DNA from: Calothrix sp. FI2-JRJ7
Lineage (GTDB): Bacteria > Cyanobacteriota > Cyanobacteriia > Cyanobacteriales > Nostocaceae
Direction of reading: 5' to 3'
Assembly: GCA_019359675.1 (NCBI GenBank)
Contig: JAHHGX010000074.1
Span: forward strand, 22,165-86,164
DNA length: 64,000 nucleotides
Notes under the pieces: generated by a model
Database searches by the model: none
The model's input: only the letters and a program-made list of their open reading frames with translations
What the model was told of the DNA's origin: nothing
Shown here: positions 8,020-16,650 of the stretch, one piece after another
How positions within the stretch are numbered: the first letter of the stretch is position 1
How the letters are laid out: every line of letters begins with the position of its first letter
Position numbers and translations under genes: made by a program

Positions 8020-9048
8020 CTAAACTCTATCTCGAACTAATGCACCCGTATAGCTAATGGCATTAAATATCGCAAACCCTCCTGCACCTGCTATAACTAG
8101 AGAAACAATAGGCGCCAATAAACCAAGAAAAATCATAAACCACATCAAGTCAGGGTCAGTATTGGCATTTTGTCCTGGCCCGTTGACAATGACTGCGGCT
8201 GTTATTATGGCGATAATATTAAAAGATATTTTAGAAATTCCTAAACATAGAAATCCTGTTAACCATGCAAAAATTGGTTTACCTGCAACTGGTAGTAATG
8301 AACCTCCTACTGCGAGTGGACCTAAAGCAGCTACTAACAACATCGTAGCTTCGATCAGGTTCTGAAATGCATACTGTAATGAAATAAAAAAGTTTTTAAT
8401 AATCGTTTGCATTGTCGAACCAAGCAATGCGTTAAAAGTGCTTTCTGATACAGCCCCTTGACTATAAGCAATTTGAGTTACTTTAGTCTCTAAGCGGTCT
8501 ATCCAAATTTGATTCCCGTATAAATTCCGATATTCTTGCCAAAGTAAGCTAGCTTTTTCACTTGCTTTTACTAAGCATTGAGTTTGCTGTTCTCCCAAAA
8601 GTGACCCACATGGACGCAGTAAAGACCCCGCTATTTCTTCACCAGTACTCATGTTTAAAGCTTGCTGATATATTTTATTCGCGTCTGCTGTTGTGATAAT
8701 TTGCTGGTTGACTGTATTGAGTAAATTCCTAACTCCTAGTGTCAGGTTAGATAATGCACTCCCAGTTCCTGTGTTCGTAAGTAATAATACTATAATAAAC
8801 GGCCATATTAAAGCTGATATTGGTCGCGAATAGTCACTATATATTAAATCTTTGAGCCATTGGAACATGAAAAATAATAATGTACCAACTGCAAAAAATA
8901 TACCTAGGTTTGTTAAGGCGCCGTAAAAGCTATTATTACTTTGTAATAAATCTAACCACTGTTTGTCCCATGCTTCGGCGATACTCTTTGCTGTAGTGGC
9001 GCCGCTACCTATTACATTATCTATACCAGTTTGGGCTAAATAAAACAT
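8020..9048 (-). CDS. VirB6/TrbL-like polytopic membrane protein
   Basis: 342 residues with at least five membrane helices: around 45-65 (ALTNLGIFFAVGTLLFFMF), 78-95, and three in the C-terminal half including a Gly-rich stretch LVAALGPLAVGGSLLPVAG. A central soluble loop of about 130 residues holds two Cys (CGSLL and TQCLVK) that could form a disulfide. The helix-rich layout and the location directly after a VirB5-like gene match the VirB6/TrbL inner-membrane channel component of type IV secretion. Only 2 bp separate it from the upstream gene, so translation is likely coupled. Confidence 0.6.
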   Translation of the reverse strand: MFYLAQTGIDNVIGSGATTAKSIAEAWDKQWLDLLQSNNSFYGALTNLGIFFAVGTLLFFMFQWLKDLIYSDYSRPISALIWPFIIVLLLTNTGTGSALSNLTLGVRNLLNTVNQQIITTADANKIYQQALNMSTGEEIAGSLLRPCGSLLGEQQTQCLVKASEKASLLWQEYRNLYGNQIWIDRLETKVTQIAYSQGAVSESTFNALLGSTMQTIIKNFFISLQYAFQNLIEATMLLVAALGPLAVGGSLLPVAGKPIFAWLTGFLCLGISKISFNIIAIITAAVIVNGPGQNANTDPDLMWFMIFLGLLAPIVSLVIAGAGGFAIFNAISYTGALVRDRV

Positions 9049-9050
9049 AG

Positions 9051-9842
9051 TTAAGGTTTTCGACCGAATAAGTCAGTTTGAGATGTGGTACGCAAAAGTC
9101 GCGCTGCTTCGGTTGAGTTATCGACTCGACGCGCACGGTTTGTGTCTTCTATCTGCTCTCCGATACTGGCTAGGTTTAGGTTTGAGTATTGTAAAAGCTG
9201 GTTTTCGTGAATTGTTTGTGCAAGCGTTTCGGCGATGATTTTTGATTGGTCACGCTGAATTCTAATTTGCTGTAATGTTAAATTGGATTGATTTATGGCG
9301 TTGAGTAAGGTTCCGATGAGTGGGTTGTTACTACTAATTTGAGTAAGTTGACTAACTTGATTCTGAGCTTCGCTAACAAAATCTTGGTTGATTTTATCTG
9401 CTTCTTCGCTGAATGCGTCTATATTTTTTAATTCTCTTTCGATGTTTTGAAGTTTAATTTTTGTTCGTAGTTGTCCGTTGTTGCCTAATGTACCAGCAGC
9501 AGAACTGCGAAATATTAAACGGTTCATTTCGTTGCCGAAAACTCTTGAGTTGATTAGGGGGTTTGTTTCATAGTTGCTGGATAATAAGTTTATGTTGATG
9601 TCGTTGCTAAGTATTTCTCCGGCGCCTAGTGGGTTAGGGATGTTGAGTTCTCCTGTGGCGCCTGTTATAGCGCTTTGGCTTTGTATTTGTAAGGGGTTTA
9701 GTTCATTAAGGTTGTTTCTAAGATGGTTTTGTAGGTCTGCTGAGTAGGATTGAAAGTCTGTCCATACTTGCCCTAGTTGTGCGGTGGCTGGTAAGGTAAT
9801 AATGAGGGAGAGAAAAGAAGTAATTATAAAGATTTTTTTCAT
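9051..9842 (-). CDS. VirB5/TrbJ-like secreted helical protein
   Basis: 263 residues with a clear Sec signal peptide (MKKIFIITSFLSLIITLPATAQ, probable cleavage after ATA). The mature part is almost entirely helical and Gln/Asn-rich, with heptad-like stretches such as RTKIKLQNIERELKNID and LTLQQIRIQRDQSKIIA. VirB5 and TrbJ proteins have this make-up: exported, helical, minor pilus component or adhesin, encoded between virB4 and virB6. It lies 7 bp after the VirB4-like gene and 2 bp before the VirB6-like gene. The assignment rests on architecture and synteny rather than on a conserved motif. Confidence 0.55.
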   Translation of the reverse strand: MKKIFIITSFLSLIITLPATAQLGQVWTDFQSYSADLQNHLRNNLNELNPLQIQSQSAITGATGELNIPNPLGAGEILSNDININLLSSNYETNPLINSRVFGNEMNRLIFRSSAAGTLGNNGQLRTKIKLQNIERELKNIDAFSEEADKINQDFVSEAQNQVSQLTQISSNNPLIGTLLNAINQSNLTLQQIRIQRDQSKIIAETLAQTIHENQLLQYSNLNLASIGEQIEDTNRARRVDNSTEAARLLRTTSQTDLFGRKP

Positions 9843-9849
9843 ATAAAAA

Positions 9850-12591
9850 TTAAGACGGTTTTCTTAGGGATGTAATTAGTTGATGTGCGAATTTTGATAT
9901 TGCTTCGTATTTGTCGGGGTATTTTTTCATAATTATGTTTCGCGCGTTTTGTTCGTTGGGGTTATTGGCTACTACTGCTAGTTGTTCGTATCCTGGATAG
10001 TAACGGCAAAAGGTATATATACCGTTATTATCTAATAACCATTGGCTGTATACTCCTTCTTTTCTTGGAAAAAAGCTTTCTGATGCGTTGCGTGAGATGA
10101 TTTCGCGTGGGTATTTTAATATGTCTACAAAGCTATCTATCGCAACGGGTTGGATACGTCCAACTAGTCTTGTTGTTAAGTTTTGTAATATCTTAGATGC
10201 AGCTTTTGATTTGGCGATAGTGTCCGGGTCTTGGGCTGATAAAATAACTCTTATTCCTGCTTTGGCGCCGTTGGCACATATTCTACCAACAAGATTGGCG
10301 ATTTGCTCGAATTCAAACAAGATTGGCGCCTCGTCGATGAAGAATATTGATGCTGGGTTACTAAGTGCGCGACGTAATGCTGCTGAGTATGCGCTCAATG
10401 ATAATATTGCTGCGTCTTCACTATCTGATAAATTTCGTAGAGCAAATACTAATAGTTGAGCATCGGTGGGAAAGCTCGATGGTGCTGATATTGCTTGTCC
10501 GACTCGACTCGATAACCAAAACCGCAACCGCAAACGAATTTGACTAAGTGCGTCTTCAACTCGCTGACTCATTGCGTCCAGTTGTAAATGTTCGGGTGAA
10601 CAAAAGTAGAGAAAATCTTGTAAGGTTGGTGTTTTTTGCCATGCTGTAGTTCCAAACCCTCCTTCCATTGCTGTTCTATATCTTTGTTTTATCCCCTCGT
10701 CGGCAAAGAATGCTGTTAATGCAATATTTAATAGTGAGCGTACTGTTTGTGATAACAATGGGTTGTCGGTTTCGGCGCCTAATACCATTGTCATGAGTGC
10801 CGATTCGAGGAAAGCTGTATAATCTAGCTGACGGTCGCGTTGTTCTTCTGGTGATAATAAGCGTAGGTCTGGCTGCTCAAATAAATTGTTCGATTGCTTT
10901 GATATGTCAAAATAGGCGCCTCCTTCTATAAACTGTGTGTAGTCAGTAAATGTTGATGTTCCATCGGGTTTAGGAAAATCTAAAGCAACTACTGGTATAT
11001 TATGTGCTAAAGCTTGCGTTAATATCCCTGATACTAATACTGATTTACCTGCGCGTGTTGTGGCAAATAAAGCTAAGTTCTTATGTTCATTAAATAAATC
11101 TAAATGTATCGGTGTCCCACCTTCTTCTGCGATTAATTCAAACCCGTACTTGTCACTGGGTTTGGTCAGCACTAAAGGCATTAAACCAGGAACTTCGCTG
11201 GTTAAATATAATTGGCGCCGATTAAATGGTTTCGCTAATAATTTTTCCCATACAATTGGTAAAGTTTGTAGCCATATTTTCCAAGTGTACTGAGTTTCTC
11301 TTACTACTTCTGCTGGACGTTGAAAGCAATTTTCTATATATCTCGTTGCTTCGTCTAGTTGTTCGACGGTGGAACGATGGACGAAAATAACTACTCCTGC
11401 GTAAATTGGTACGGCGCCTTCGTATAATTGTTCTTGCGCTGCTACTGATTTTCTTAACTTTAACTGAGCATTAACGTCAATCGTTTTACTTTTTTCTTGA
11501 GCCATTAATGCGGTCATATTCGACTGCTTTAACACTCGCTGTAACGTTGTTTTGACCAAAGCTGGGTTTGCCGCAGTGAGTTGACAAAATACTTCTGTGT
11601 CTACAACCGTTTCACGTGCTAATAATTCCCATAAATATCGTAACTGCGCTGTTTTATTCTGCCAGCTACCAGGTTTTTCTAGAAATGTTAAGGCGCCTAT
11701 ATAATTATCTTTAACATGAATCCAACGACGGTCTGCACAGGGTATACTTGATTTGATTAATAGTGTTGTACTATGAATATTTTCTAATAGTAGTTTAGTA
11801 CTTGCTAAATCAGAATGAACTTCTTCGTTGAGTCCATTTTCATCGAATGTAAGCAACTGCGGAATAGGGATGGGTGGATTATTATTAAAACGGCGCCAAA
11901 TTTCACTCCAAAGTTGTTCAGTAGTCAAAGGTCGAATATCGAGTGCCATTTTATTGGCTAATACTTGCTCCCAGCGACAAAATCCTTGAAAAGCATCGGC
12001 AATAATAGCTTCGAGTCGCTGATTCTCGACTTCTGCGACTTCTCCCTTGAATTTAAGCCAGAATAATTCAGCTTTGGCTAAAATTCGTTCTATCCAATCA
12101 CTTGTATTAGTCGAATTGCTTTCCACTGTATAAGTGACATAAATTCGTAGAAATTTTGGCTTGCGAACACCATTACTCGTAAGTTCTTGAATACGCGCGC
12201 GTTCTGCGAGCAGTAAATATTTTATATCTTTTGAGGGGACATTTTTAATTAGAGACGCAAGTTCTTCTTGCCGTTGAGCATCTGAACTAAACGAACCAAG
12301 GTGAAAAGTAATTTGCTCGTTGACGGGGATATCCTTTAAACCAGCTTCGATATTACCAATGATTTGGTCGATTTGTTCTGTTCTCAAAGTCGTATGAATA
12401 CCACGACACTCAAAACCGAAGACAAAGCATAATCTATCCTTTTGAGTTCCTTGTGTCAAAATATAGGCGCCAATATCGCGTCCACCTAGTGAAATCCGCA
12501 ACATTGTAGCCAAATTGAGCGCATCCTCAAACGGAGTTAATCTTTCACTTCCTGTTCCTTCGACGCTTTGCTTTCCGATTTTTTCCTTCAT
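9850..12591 (-). CDS. VirB4/TraC-like ATPase
   Basis: 913 residues, the usual size for VirB4-family ATPases that power pilus assembly or substrate transfer at the inner membrane. The N-terminal half (1-480) is a family-type accessory domain. The ATPase follows, with LALFATTRAGKSVLVSGIL as Walker A (Lys516; the first Gly of the P-loop is Ala), FFIDEA as Walker B (Asp753, Glu754), and RVILSAQD as the sensor region. The start overlaps the upstream VirB3-like gene by 47 bp. Together with genes on both sides it is the strongest marker of a type IV secretion-like apparatus here. HerA-type DNA translocases are related, but the size and neighbours favour VirB4. Confidence 0.8.
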   Translation of the reverse strand: MKEKIGKQSVEGTGSERLTPFEDALNLATMLRISLGGRDIGAYILTQGTQKDRLCFVFGFECRGIHTTLRTEQIDQIIGNIEAGLKDIPVNEQITFHLGSFSSDAQRQEELASLIKNVPSKDIKYLLLAERARIQELTSNGVRKPKFLRIYVTYTVESNSTNTSDWIERILAKAELFWLKFKGEVAEVENQRLEAIIADAFQGFCRWEQVLANKMALDIRPLTTEQLWSEIWRRFNNNPPIPIPQLLTFDENGLNEEVHSDLASTKLLLENIHSTTLLIKSSIPCADRRWIHVKDNYIGALTFLEKPGSWQNKTAQLRYLWELLARETVVDTEVFCQLTAANPALVKTTLQRVLKQSNMTALMAQEKSKTIDVNAQLKLRKSVAAQEQLYEGAVPIYAGVVIFVHRSTVEQLDEATRYIENCFQRPAEVVRETQYTWKIWLQTLPIVWEKLLAKPFNRRQLYLTSEVPGLMPLVLTKPSDKYGFELIAEEGGTPIHLDLFNEHKNLALFATTRAGKSVLVSGILTQALAHNIPVVALDFPKPDGTSTFTDYTQFIEGGAYFDISKQSNNLFEQPDLRLLSPEEQRDRQLDYTAFLESALMTMVLGAETDNPLLSQTVRSLLNIALTAFFADEGIKQRYRTAMEGGFGTTAWQKTPTLQDFLYFCSPEHLQLDAMSQRVEDALSQIRLRLRFWLSSRVGQAISAPSSFPTDAQLLVFALRNLSDSEDAAILSLSAYSAALRRALSNPASIFFIDEAPILFEFEQIANLVGRICANGAKAGIRVILSAQDPDTIAKSKAASKILQNLTTRLVGRIQPVAIDSFVDILKYPREIISRNASESFFPRKEGVYSQWLLDNNGIYTFCRYYPGYEQLAVVANNPNEQNARNIIMKKYPDKYEAISKFAHQLITSLRKPS

Positions 12592-12913
12592 GATTTCTCA
12601 GGATGCTGTGATAACGGGCAAATCCTCTAGTCCAAGTCGGAACACCGATAAACTTACTTAAAAAGCGCCAACTTTTACCTCCTGTGAGTATCCACCAAGT
12701 GGCAATTCCCCATGTCGCAACTAATGCAGTCCACAACCATCTTTGAAACCCATCTTGAAATAAACCTCCAAAAATACCGTTGATAATGAAATAAGAAGCT
12801 AAAGCAATAATCGTCCAAGGCAGCACCTGGTCAGCTGGTATAGGTCCCAACGAAGGCTGACTACCGAGTATTCTATTAACTGGACGAAAATCCTTATCTT
12901 TATCTTGACTCAT
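12545..12913 (-). CDS. VirB3-like small inner-membrane protein
   Basis: 122 residues with two membrane helices (about 29-48 and 60-78), a short hydrophilic N-terminus ending in PADQVLPW, and a strongly basic tail (GKNRKAKRRRNRK). It starts within the stop codon of the upstream gene (TAATG overlap at 12913) and its 3' end overlaps the VirB4-like gene by 47 bp. VirB3 is a small two-helix protein encoded just before, or fused to, virB4. Position, size and topology fit, but the sequence carries no diagnostic motif. Confidence 0.5.
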   Translation of the reverse strand: MSQDKDKDFRPVNRILGSQPSLGPIPADQVLPWTIIALASYFIINGIFGGLFQDGFQRWLWTALVATWGIATWWILTGGKSWRFLSKFIGVPTWTRGFARYHSILRNHEGKNRKAKRRRNRK

Positions 12914-13425
12914 TAATTACCAATTACAAATCCTGTAAGTACATCAGCAATTGTAACAGCAATCACAACCAGCAAAGGAGTTCTAGCGATATTCTGCCAG
13001 TCATCATCCCTACGAACTGCGTTAATTACGCCAATTAGAGCTACTGCTATATACAGTAAATACAACGCCCGTAGCACGTTAAAAATCAAACTTATGGCCG
13101 CTTGCGTACCAGCAGCATTAGTAGTATTAGAGGTACCTTGTGTTAAGTTCGTTCTGAAAAAATCCTCCGCACGTTTAAAAAACTGAGCTTGAGCCGGGTC
13201 TGCAAAATAGTCTAACCAAAAACAAGCTAAAATGACACTTACTGCAACAACCTGTAAAAATATAACTTGGCGCCTGGGTAAATTGACTTGGCGCCCGATT
13301 TGATGTATAATTACTGAAATTAAACTACCTGCGAGCAAGCAAAACAGCAGCACAGGACTTTTCAAGCTAATGGCGCCTAATAGTATTGTGCAGGCGATTA
13401 AGAAAGGTATAAATTCAAGCATCAT
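12913..13425 (-). CDS. VirB2/TrbC-like pilin candidate with extra N-terminal helices
   Basis: 170 residues. Three closely spaced hydrophobic segments occupy about 1-73. A DPAQAQFF segment follows that looks like a signal-peptidase site, then a soluble stretch of about 35 residues and a C-terminal pair of helices joined by the short polar turn NAVRRDDDWQN. VirB2 and TrbC pilins are made of two such helices joined by a short positively charged loop. If cleavage occurs after AQA, the mature product would be about 90 residues, a normal pilin size. It is the first gene of the secretion-like operon. The pilin role is inference. Confidence 0.4.
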   Translation of the reverse strand: MMLEFIPFLIACTILLGAISLKSPVLLFCLLAGSLISVIIHQIGRQVNLPRRQVIFLQVVAVSVILACFWLDYFADPAQAQFFKRAEDFFRTNLTQGTSNTTNAAGTQAAISLIFNVLRALYLLYIAVALIGVINAVRRDDDWQNIARTPLLVVIAVTIADVLTGFVIGN

Positions 13426-13580
13426 TAAATACCGAGATTACAGTAACCTTCTCAGAACAATAAAAAGTACATGTATAACTATTTTCGACAGGTGGTCATG
13501 TTAATAATGATATAATGATACATTAATTTTGTTCGTCAAGATACTATAAAACTTTGATTACATTTTTTTTATATTGTTAC

Positions 13581-13754
13581 GGTGCGTGACGCTCAGAAAA
13601 AATTGAGGTAGGGTGCGTGACGCTTAAAAAAATTTGAGCGTGGTTACAAGACTTGTAGCGTCACGCACCAGCACCAGTTACTTCCTTAATCAGGTGCGTG
13701 AAAGCACTTTATATTGCGTTACATTGATTGATTGTAATGGCTTTCACGCACCCT
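13581..13754. repeat. cluster of GGTGCGTGACGC / GGTGCGTGAAAGC hairpins
   Basis: The gap 13426-13752 holds no gene. GGTGCGTGACGCT occurs at 13581 and 13611, its complement TAGCGTCACGCACC ends at about 13669, and a second hairpin has arms GGTGCGTGAAAGC (13693) and GCTTTCACGCACC ending near 13752. The last arm touches the stop codon of the acetyltransferase gene. These could separate transcription of the sugar cluster from the secretion-like operon. Confidence 0.75.
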
Positions 13755-14292
13755 ACCATTTTCGTCGTTTAACAGGTTGTGCGGGATTACCTGAATAAAT
13801 GGTCATTGACTCTAAAGAATGAGTGGTGACACTACCCAAAGTCAATACAGCACCCTTACCAATAGTTACACCCGGCCCAATCATCGACTTAGCGGCAATC
13901 CAACTACTTTCTTGAATATAAATAGGAGCTACAGACAATTTGAAACTAGCGTCGCTCCAATCATGATTACCAGTACATAAGTACACAGCTTGAGACAAAC
14001 AGACATGATTTTCGATCTTTACATGAGCAAGATTATCAATCCAGCAATCTTCACCAATCCAAACACAATTGCCAACAGTTAGGCGCCAAGGAAATTTTAC
14101 CCTAACACCAGGTTTAATCCGAACTAGTTGCCCAATTTGCGCTCCAAATAAGCGAAGTATCCCAACTTTAATATTAGACATTGGCAACCAATGGCATTCC
14201 ACCAAAGGAGAACCGACGAAGTACCATAGAATTTGCTTCCATAAAGGCGCCCCTGGTGTATAAGTGCCGATAGTATATTGGTCTAAACGCAT
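13753..14292 (-). CDS. WcaF-like hexapeptide acetyltransferase
   Basis: 179 residues with left-handed beta-helix repeats (VGNCVWIGEDCWID, VKIENHVCLSQAV, IGPGVTIGKGAVLTLGS) and the CTGNHDW active-site region of the maltose/galactoside O-acetyltransferase superfamily. The N-terminal YTPGAPLWKQILWYFVGSPLV matches putative colanic-acid acetyltransferases (WcaF) and, from memory, the hormogonium polysaccharide acetyltransferase HpsU. It would transfer acetyl from acetyl-CoA to a sugar hydroxyl of the exopolysaccharide. It is the last gene of the minus-strand sugar cluster, 13 bp after the YdcF-like gene. Confidence 0.8.
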   Translation of the reverse strand: MRLDQYTIGTYTPGAPLWKQILWYFVGSPLVECHWLPMSNIKVGILRLFGAQIGQLVRIKPGVRVKFPWRLTVGNCVWIGEDCWIDNLAHVKIENHVCLSQAVYLCTGNHDWSDASFKLSVAPIYIQESSWIAAKSMIGPGVTIGKGAVLTLGSVTTHSLESMTIYSGNPAQPVKRRKW

Positions 14293-14305
14293 AAAAAATT
14301 ATTTC

Positions 14306-14863
14306 TCATTTACCAAGCGTTTGTGCTGTAAAAATCCACAGTACCGAACGAAGCATATCTCGGACGATACGAAAATTTGACTCTTGAGGTTGATTTGAAG
14401 GAACAGAAACAGGAGTAAAAACAATACCGCGACTGCCTAGAACTAAAGTACCAATAGCTTTAGCTCTGGGCATATGATAATCACTGGTAATTAGATACAA
14501 ATGTTGAATTTTAGATTGTTGGAAATCATTTACCAAAGTAGTAAAATTAGTCACAGTATCAACTGCGTGTTGGTCAATACGTAAGCGAGTAGAATTAATA
14601 CCCGCAGTTTTAAAGATTTTTTTAGTTTCTACAACATTGGGAACCGAAGATAGCCATATATTTAGATTTGGAAACCAACGTGCAATTTCAGCAGTTGCCT
14701 CCTCGCGTTTTGGGTCACCTCCTAAAACAAAAAATGCTTGAGGTTGCGGTGCTTGATGTAACGCTATTTTAATTTTGATGGGAATGGTTAGAATCAGGGT
14801 AAGAATAAGAGCAATTATAAATAGGCGCCAGTATTTTGTTAAAAAACGATACAAAAGTTTCAT
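14306..14863 (-). CDS. YdcF/SanA-like DUF218 membrane-anchored protein
   Basis: 185 residues with one N-terminal membrane helix (about 12-31) and a DUF218 domain: AFFVLGGDPKREEATAEIA, a segment around VDTVTNFTTLVND, and YLITSDYHMPRAKAI. Members of this family (YdcF, ElyC, SanA) influence envelope polysaccharide and peptidoglycan metabolism, but their reaction is unsettled. The gene overlaps the upstream oxygenase by four bases (ATGA type), so they are translationally coupled. The cluster context suggests a role in exopolysaccharide precursor handling. Confidence 0.75.
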   Translation of the reverse strand: MKLLYRFLTKYWRLFIIALILTLILTIPIKIKIALHQAPQPQAFFVLGGDPKREEATAEIARWFPNLNIWLSSVPNVVETKKIFKTAGINSTRLRIDQHAVDTVTNFTTLVNDFQQSKIQHLYLITSDYHMPRAKAIGTLVLGSRGIVFTPVSVPSNQPQESNFRIVRDMLRSVLWIFTAQTLGK

Positions 14864-15693
14864 TTGCGGTAATAATGAGACTTTTTAATTCCATATTTAA
14901 ACACTTTGCGAATTCCATTACGCAGTATGGCATCTCCTTGTAATATAATATCTCTAAGCTTTTGTTCTGGGCGCCCGCGAAAAGAAGTAACGTGAAAATA
15001 TGATTCAGTTTCTACAGGTTGGTCAGAGAAATAATAATTTGATACACAACAACGTTGTCCTTGATAGTTAACTTTGTTAACAGAATGTAAAGATTTTTTA
15101 TTAGTCATCATAATTACTAATCGGTTGAACTTATAGTCAATAGTTCGACACTGATTTTTTAAACCGGAGTCCCACAGTTCTAAGTTGCCTCCATATTCAG
15201 GGCGCCAATTAGGAGTAACATAATATAATAAGTTTAAAACACGATACTTGTCTCGGTCTTTATCATGAGAGTTATCAAGGTGTGGATTAAGAAAACAACC
15301 CTTATCCATTAAGCTAATTCCACCTGCATACAGGTATTCATCGGGGAATAGTTGTTTAATTCCGGTAATTTCAGAAATAACGTTTACTACTTTCGGATGT
15401 TGGAAAGCATAAATTATTTCGGATATTATCGGGCTGTATTTATCTATTTGAATTCCAACATATTTATATTCGCGCCAGTCATTCAACTGTAACATATCTT
15501 GCTTTTTAGGGAAAGCTGCGTATATACTTTTAACATCAGCTTCATCCAACAAATGATCAAGATAACAGCTACCTATTTGCTTAGGAATATGGAACTGTTT
15601 TTTGAGGTGTTCTTTAGCTGCTTCTAATTTAGAAGCAATAATCTCAGCACATGTGTTTCGATTTAGTAAATTATCAGAAATAAAATAGTTCAT
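14860..15693 (-). CDS. 2-oxoglutarate/Fe(II)-dependent oxygenase
   Basis: 277 residues. The double-stranded beta-helix carries HLDNSHD (first His and Asp ligands), RVLNLLYYVTPNWRPEYGG, and later KKSLHSVNKV (second His). This is the iron-binding H-x-D...H set of prolyl-4-hydroxylase-like enzymes. Such enzymes hydroxylate small molecules, amino acids or sugars with O2 and 2-oxoglutarate. Similar proteins occur in cyanobacterial sugar clusters, but the substrate cannot be read from the sequence. It diverges from the methyltransferase gene at 15717 across a 23-bp gap and couples to the YdcF-like gene by overlap. Confidence 0.75.
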   Translation of the reverse strand: MNYFISDNLLNRNTCAEIIASKLEAAKEHLKKQFHIPKQIGSCYLDHLLDEADVKSIYAAFPKKQDMLQLNDWREYKYVGIQIDKYSPIISEIIYAFQHPKVVNVISEITGIKQLFPDEYLYAGGISLMDKGCFLNPHLDNSHDKDRDKYRVLNLLYYVTPNWRPEYGGNLELWDSGLKNQCRTIDYKFNRLVIMMTNKKSLHSVNKVNYQGQRCCVSNYYFSDQPVETESYFHVTSFRGRPEQKLRDIILQGDAILRNGIRKVFKYGIKKSHYYRK

Positions 15694-15716
15694 GTTTGTT
15701 TTGATAGCGACAATTT

Positions 15717-16610
15717 ATGTTAAACCAATTGCTTGATTTGAAAAAATTTATATCAGTAGAAAATAATGTAGAAGCATGGGAAGATGGGATTTTAAAATGT
15801 AAAATTCCTCATATAACACCAGCGATTGAAGCAAATAGTTATTACTTTGGGCATCCAGAATGGGGAAAGAATTATTTTGATGCTTGTCATCGAGATGAGA
15901 AATTTGTAGAACTTTGGCAGGCAGTTATAAATCGTTGGGATGCGGCTATAGTAGTTGATATTGGTTGCGGCCCAGGTAATGTGTATGCATCTTTGAAAGA
16001 CCAATGTGGAGAACCAAGTTTGTTAATTGGTGTAGATGTATCACTCGGCGCCTTAAAAATGGCTGAAAAAATTGGTTATACTCCTGTATTAGCGGATGCA
16101 CATCAATTACCATTTATCTCTGGATTTGCCGATATTGTGATGCTCAACGCTTGCCTGCATCACTGCGATGATATGGGAAAAGTTTTAGCAGAAGCTGCGC
16201 GTTTAGTGCGTCCTGGTGGACTATTAATAACCGACCACGACCCGCAACTAAGCGCTTATCAGTTTCGAGGTTTGGGTTTACTGCTGTGGCAAATACGTTT
16301 ACCGTTTTATCGGTTAATAAAACGAGGTGGACATTCCACATCTCAGGAACAATTTTGGAGTATAGCAACAGAAGTACATCACAAACCAGGAGATGGTACA
16401 ACACCAGAGTTTTACCGTCATATACTTGAACCGCTTGGATTTGCAGTTCAAATATATCCCCATAGTCATATGGTGGGTGAAAAAGCTTTACAAGGAGATT
16501 ATGGTAAATCTTTCGACAAATGTCGTTTTGCTCAACGCTTATCCAGTATAGACCCAGATAAAACAGAAGCAGCATTGTCGTTGATGTGTGTTGCTAGGCG
16601 CCATTCATAA
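15717..16610 (+). CDS. class I SAM-dependent methyltransferase
   Basis: 297 residues with a typical Rossmann-fold methyltransferase: motif I VVDIGCGPGNVY, the acidic residue after strand 2 (LIGVDVS), LADAHQLPF, and the post-motif segment ARLVRPGGLLITDHDPQ. It resembles UbiE/BioC-type small-molecule methyltransferases. It is the only plus-strand gene within the minus-strand sugar cluster and is convergent with the glycosyltransferase at 16633. The substrate is unknown; methylation of a sugar or lipid carrier would fit the context. The TTAATGTT start context shows no strong ribosome site. Confidence 0.8.
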   Translation: MLNQLLDLKKFISVENNVEAWEDGILKCKIPHITPAIEANSYYFGHPEWGKNYFDACHRDEKFVELWQAVINRWDAAIVVDIGCGPGNVYASLKDQCGEPSLLIGVDVSLGALKMAEKIGYTPVLADAHQLPFISGFADIVMLNACLHHCDDMGKVLAEAARLVRPGGLLITDHDPQLSAYQFRGLGLLLWQIRLPFYRLIKRGGHSTSQEQFWSIATEVHHKPGDGTTPEFYRHILEPLGFAVQIYPHSHMVGEKALQGDYGKSFDKCRFAQRLSSIDPDKTEAALSLMCVARRHS

Positions 16611-16624
16611 TTTAAAATGTGTTG

Positions 16625-16650
16625 TAGAGACGTTACATGTAACGTCTCTC
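16625..16650. terminator. perfect palindrome between convergent genes, GAGACG..CGTCTC family
   Basis: GAGACGTTACATGTAACGTC is part of a perfect 24-base palindrome centred on the ATGT core. It lies where the methyltransferase and glycosyltransferase genes converge and encodes the last residues (ERRYM) of the latter. Relatives lie at 45593-45640, 49811-49834 and 62143-62172. A bidirectional terminator is likely, though it has no long T run on either strand. Confidence 0.5.

Noticed and set aside
4411..13425. Reading the secretion-like locus as an integrated conjugative element
   Set aside because: No relaxase, coupling protein, integrase or attachment repeats were seen in the window.
13451..13500. 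LexA-type box (AGTACATGTATA) upstream of the secretion-like operon
   Set aside because: Only half matches the cyanobacterial consensus; too weak to list.
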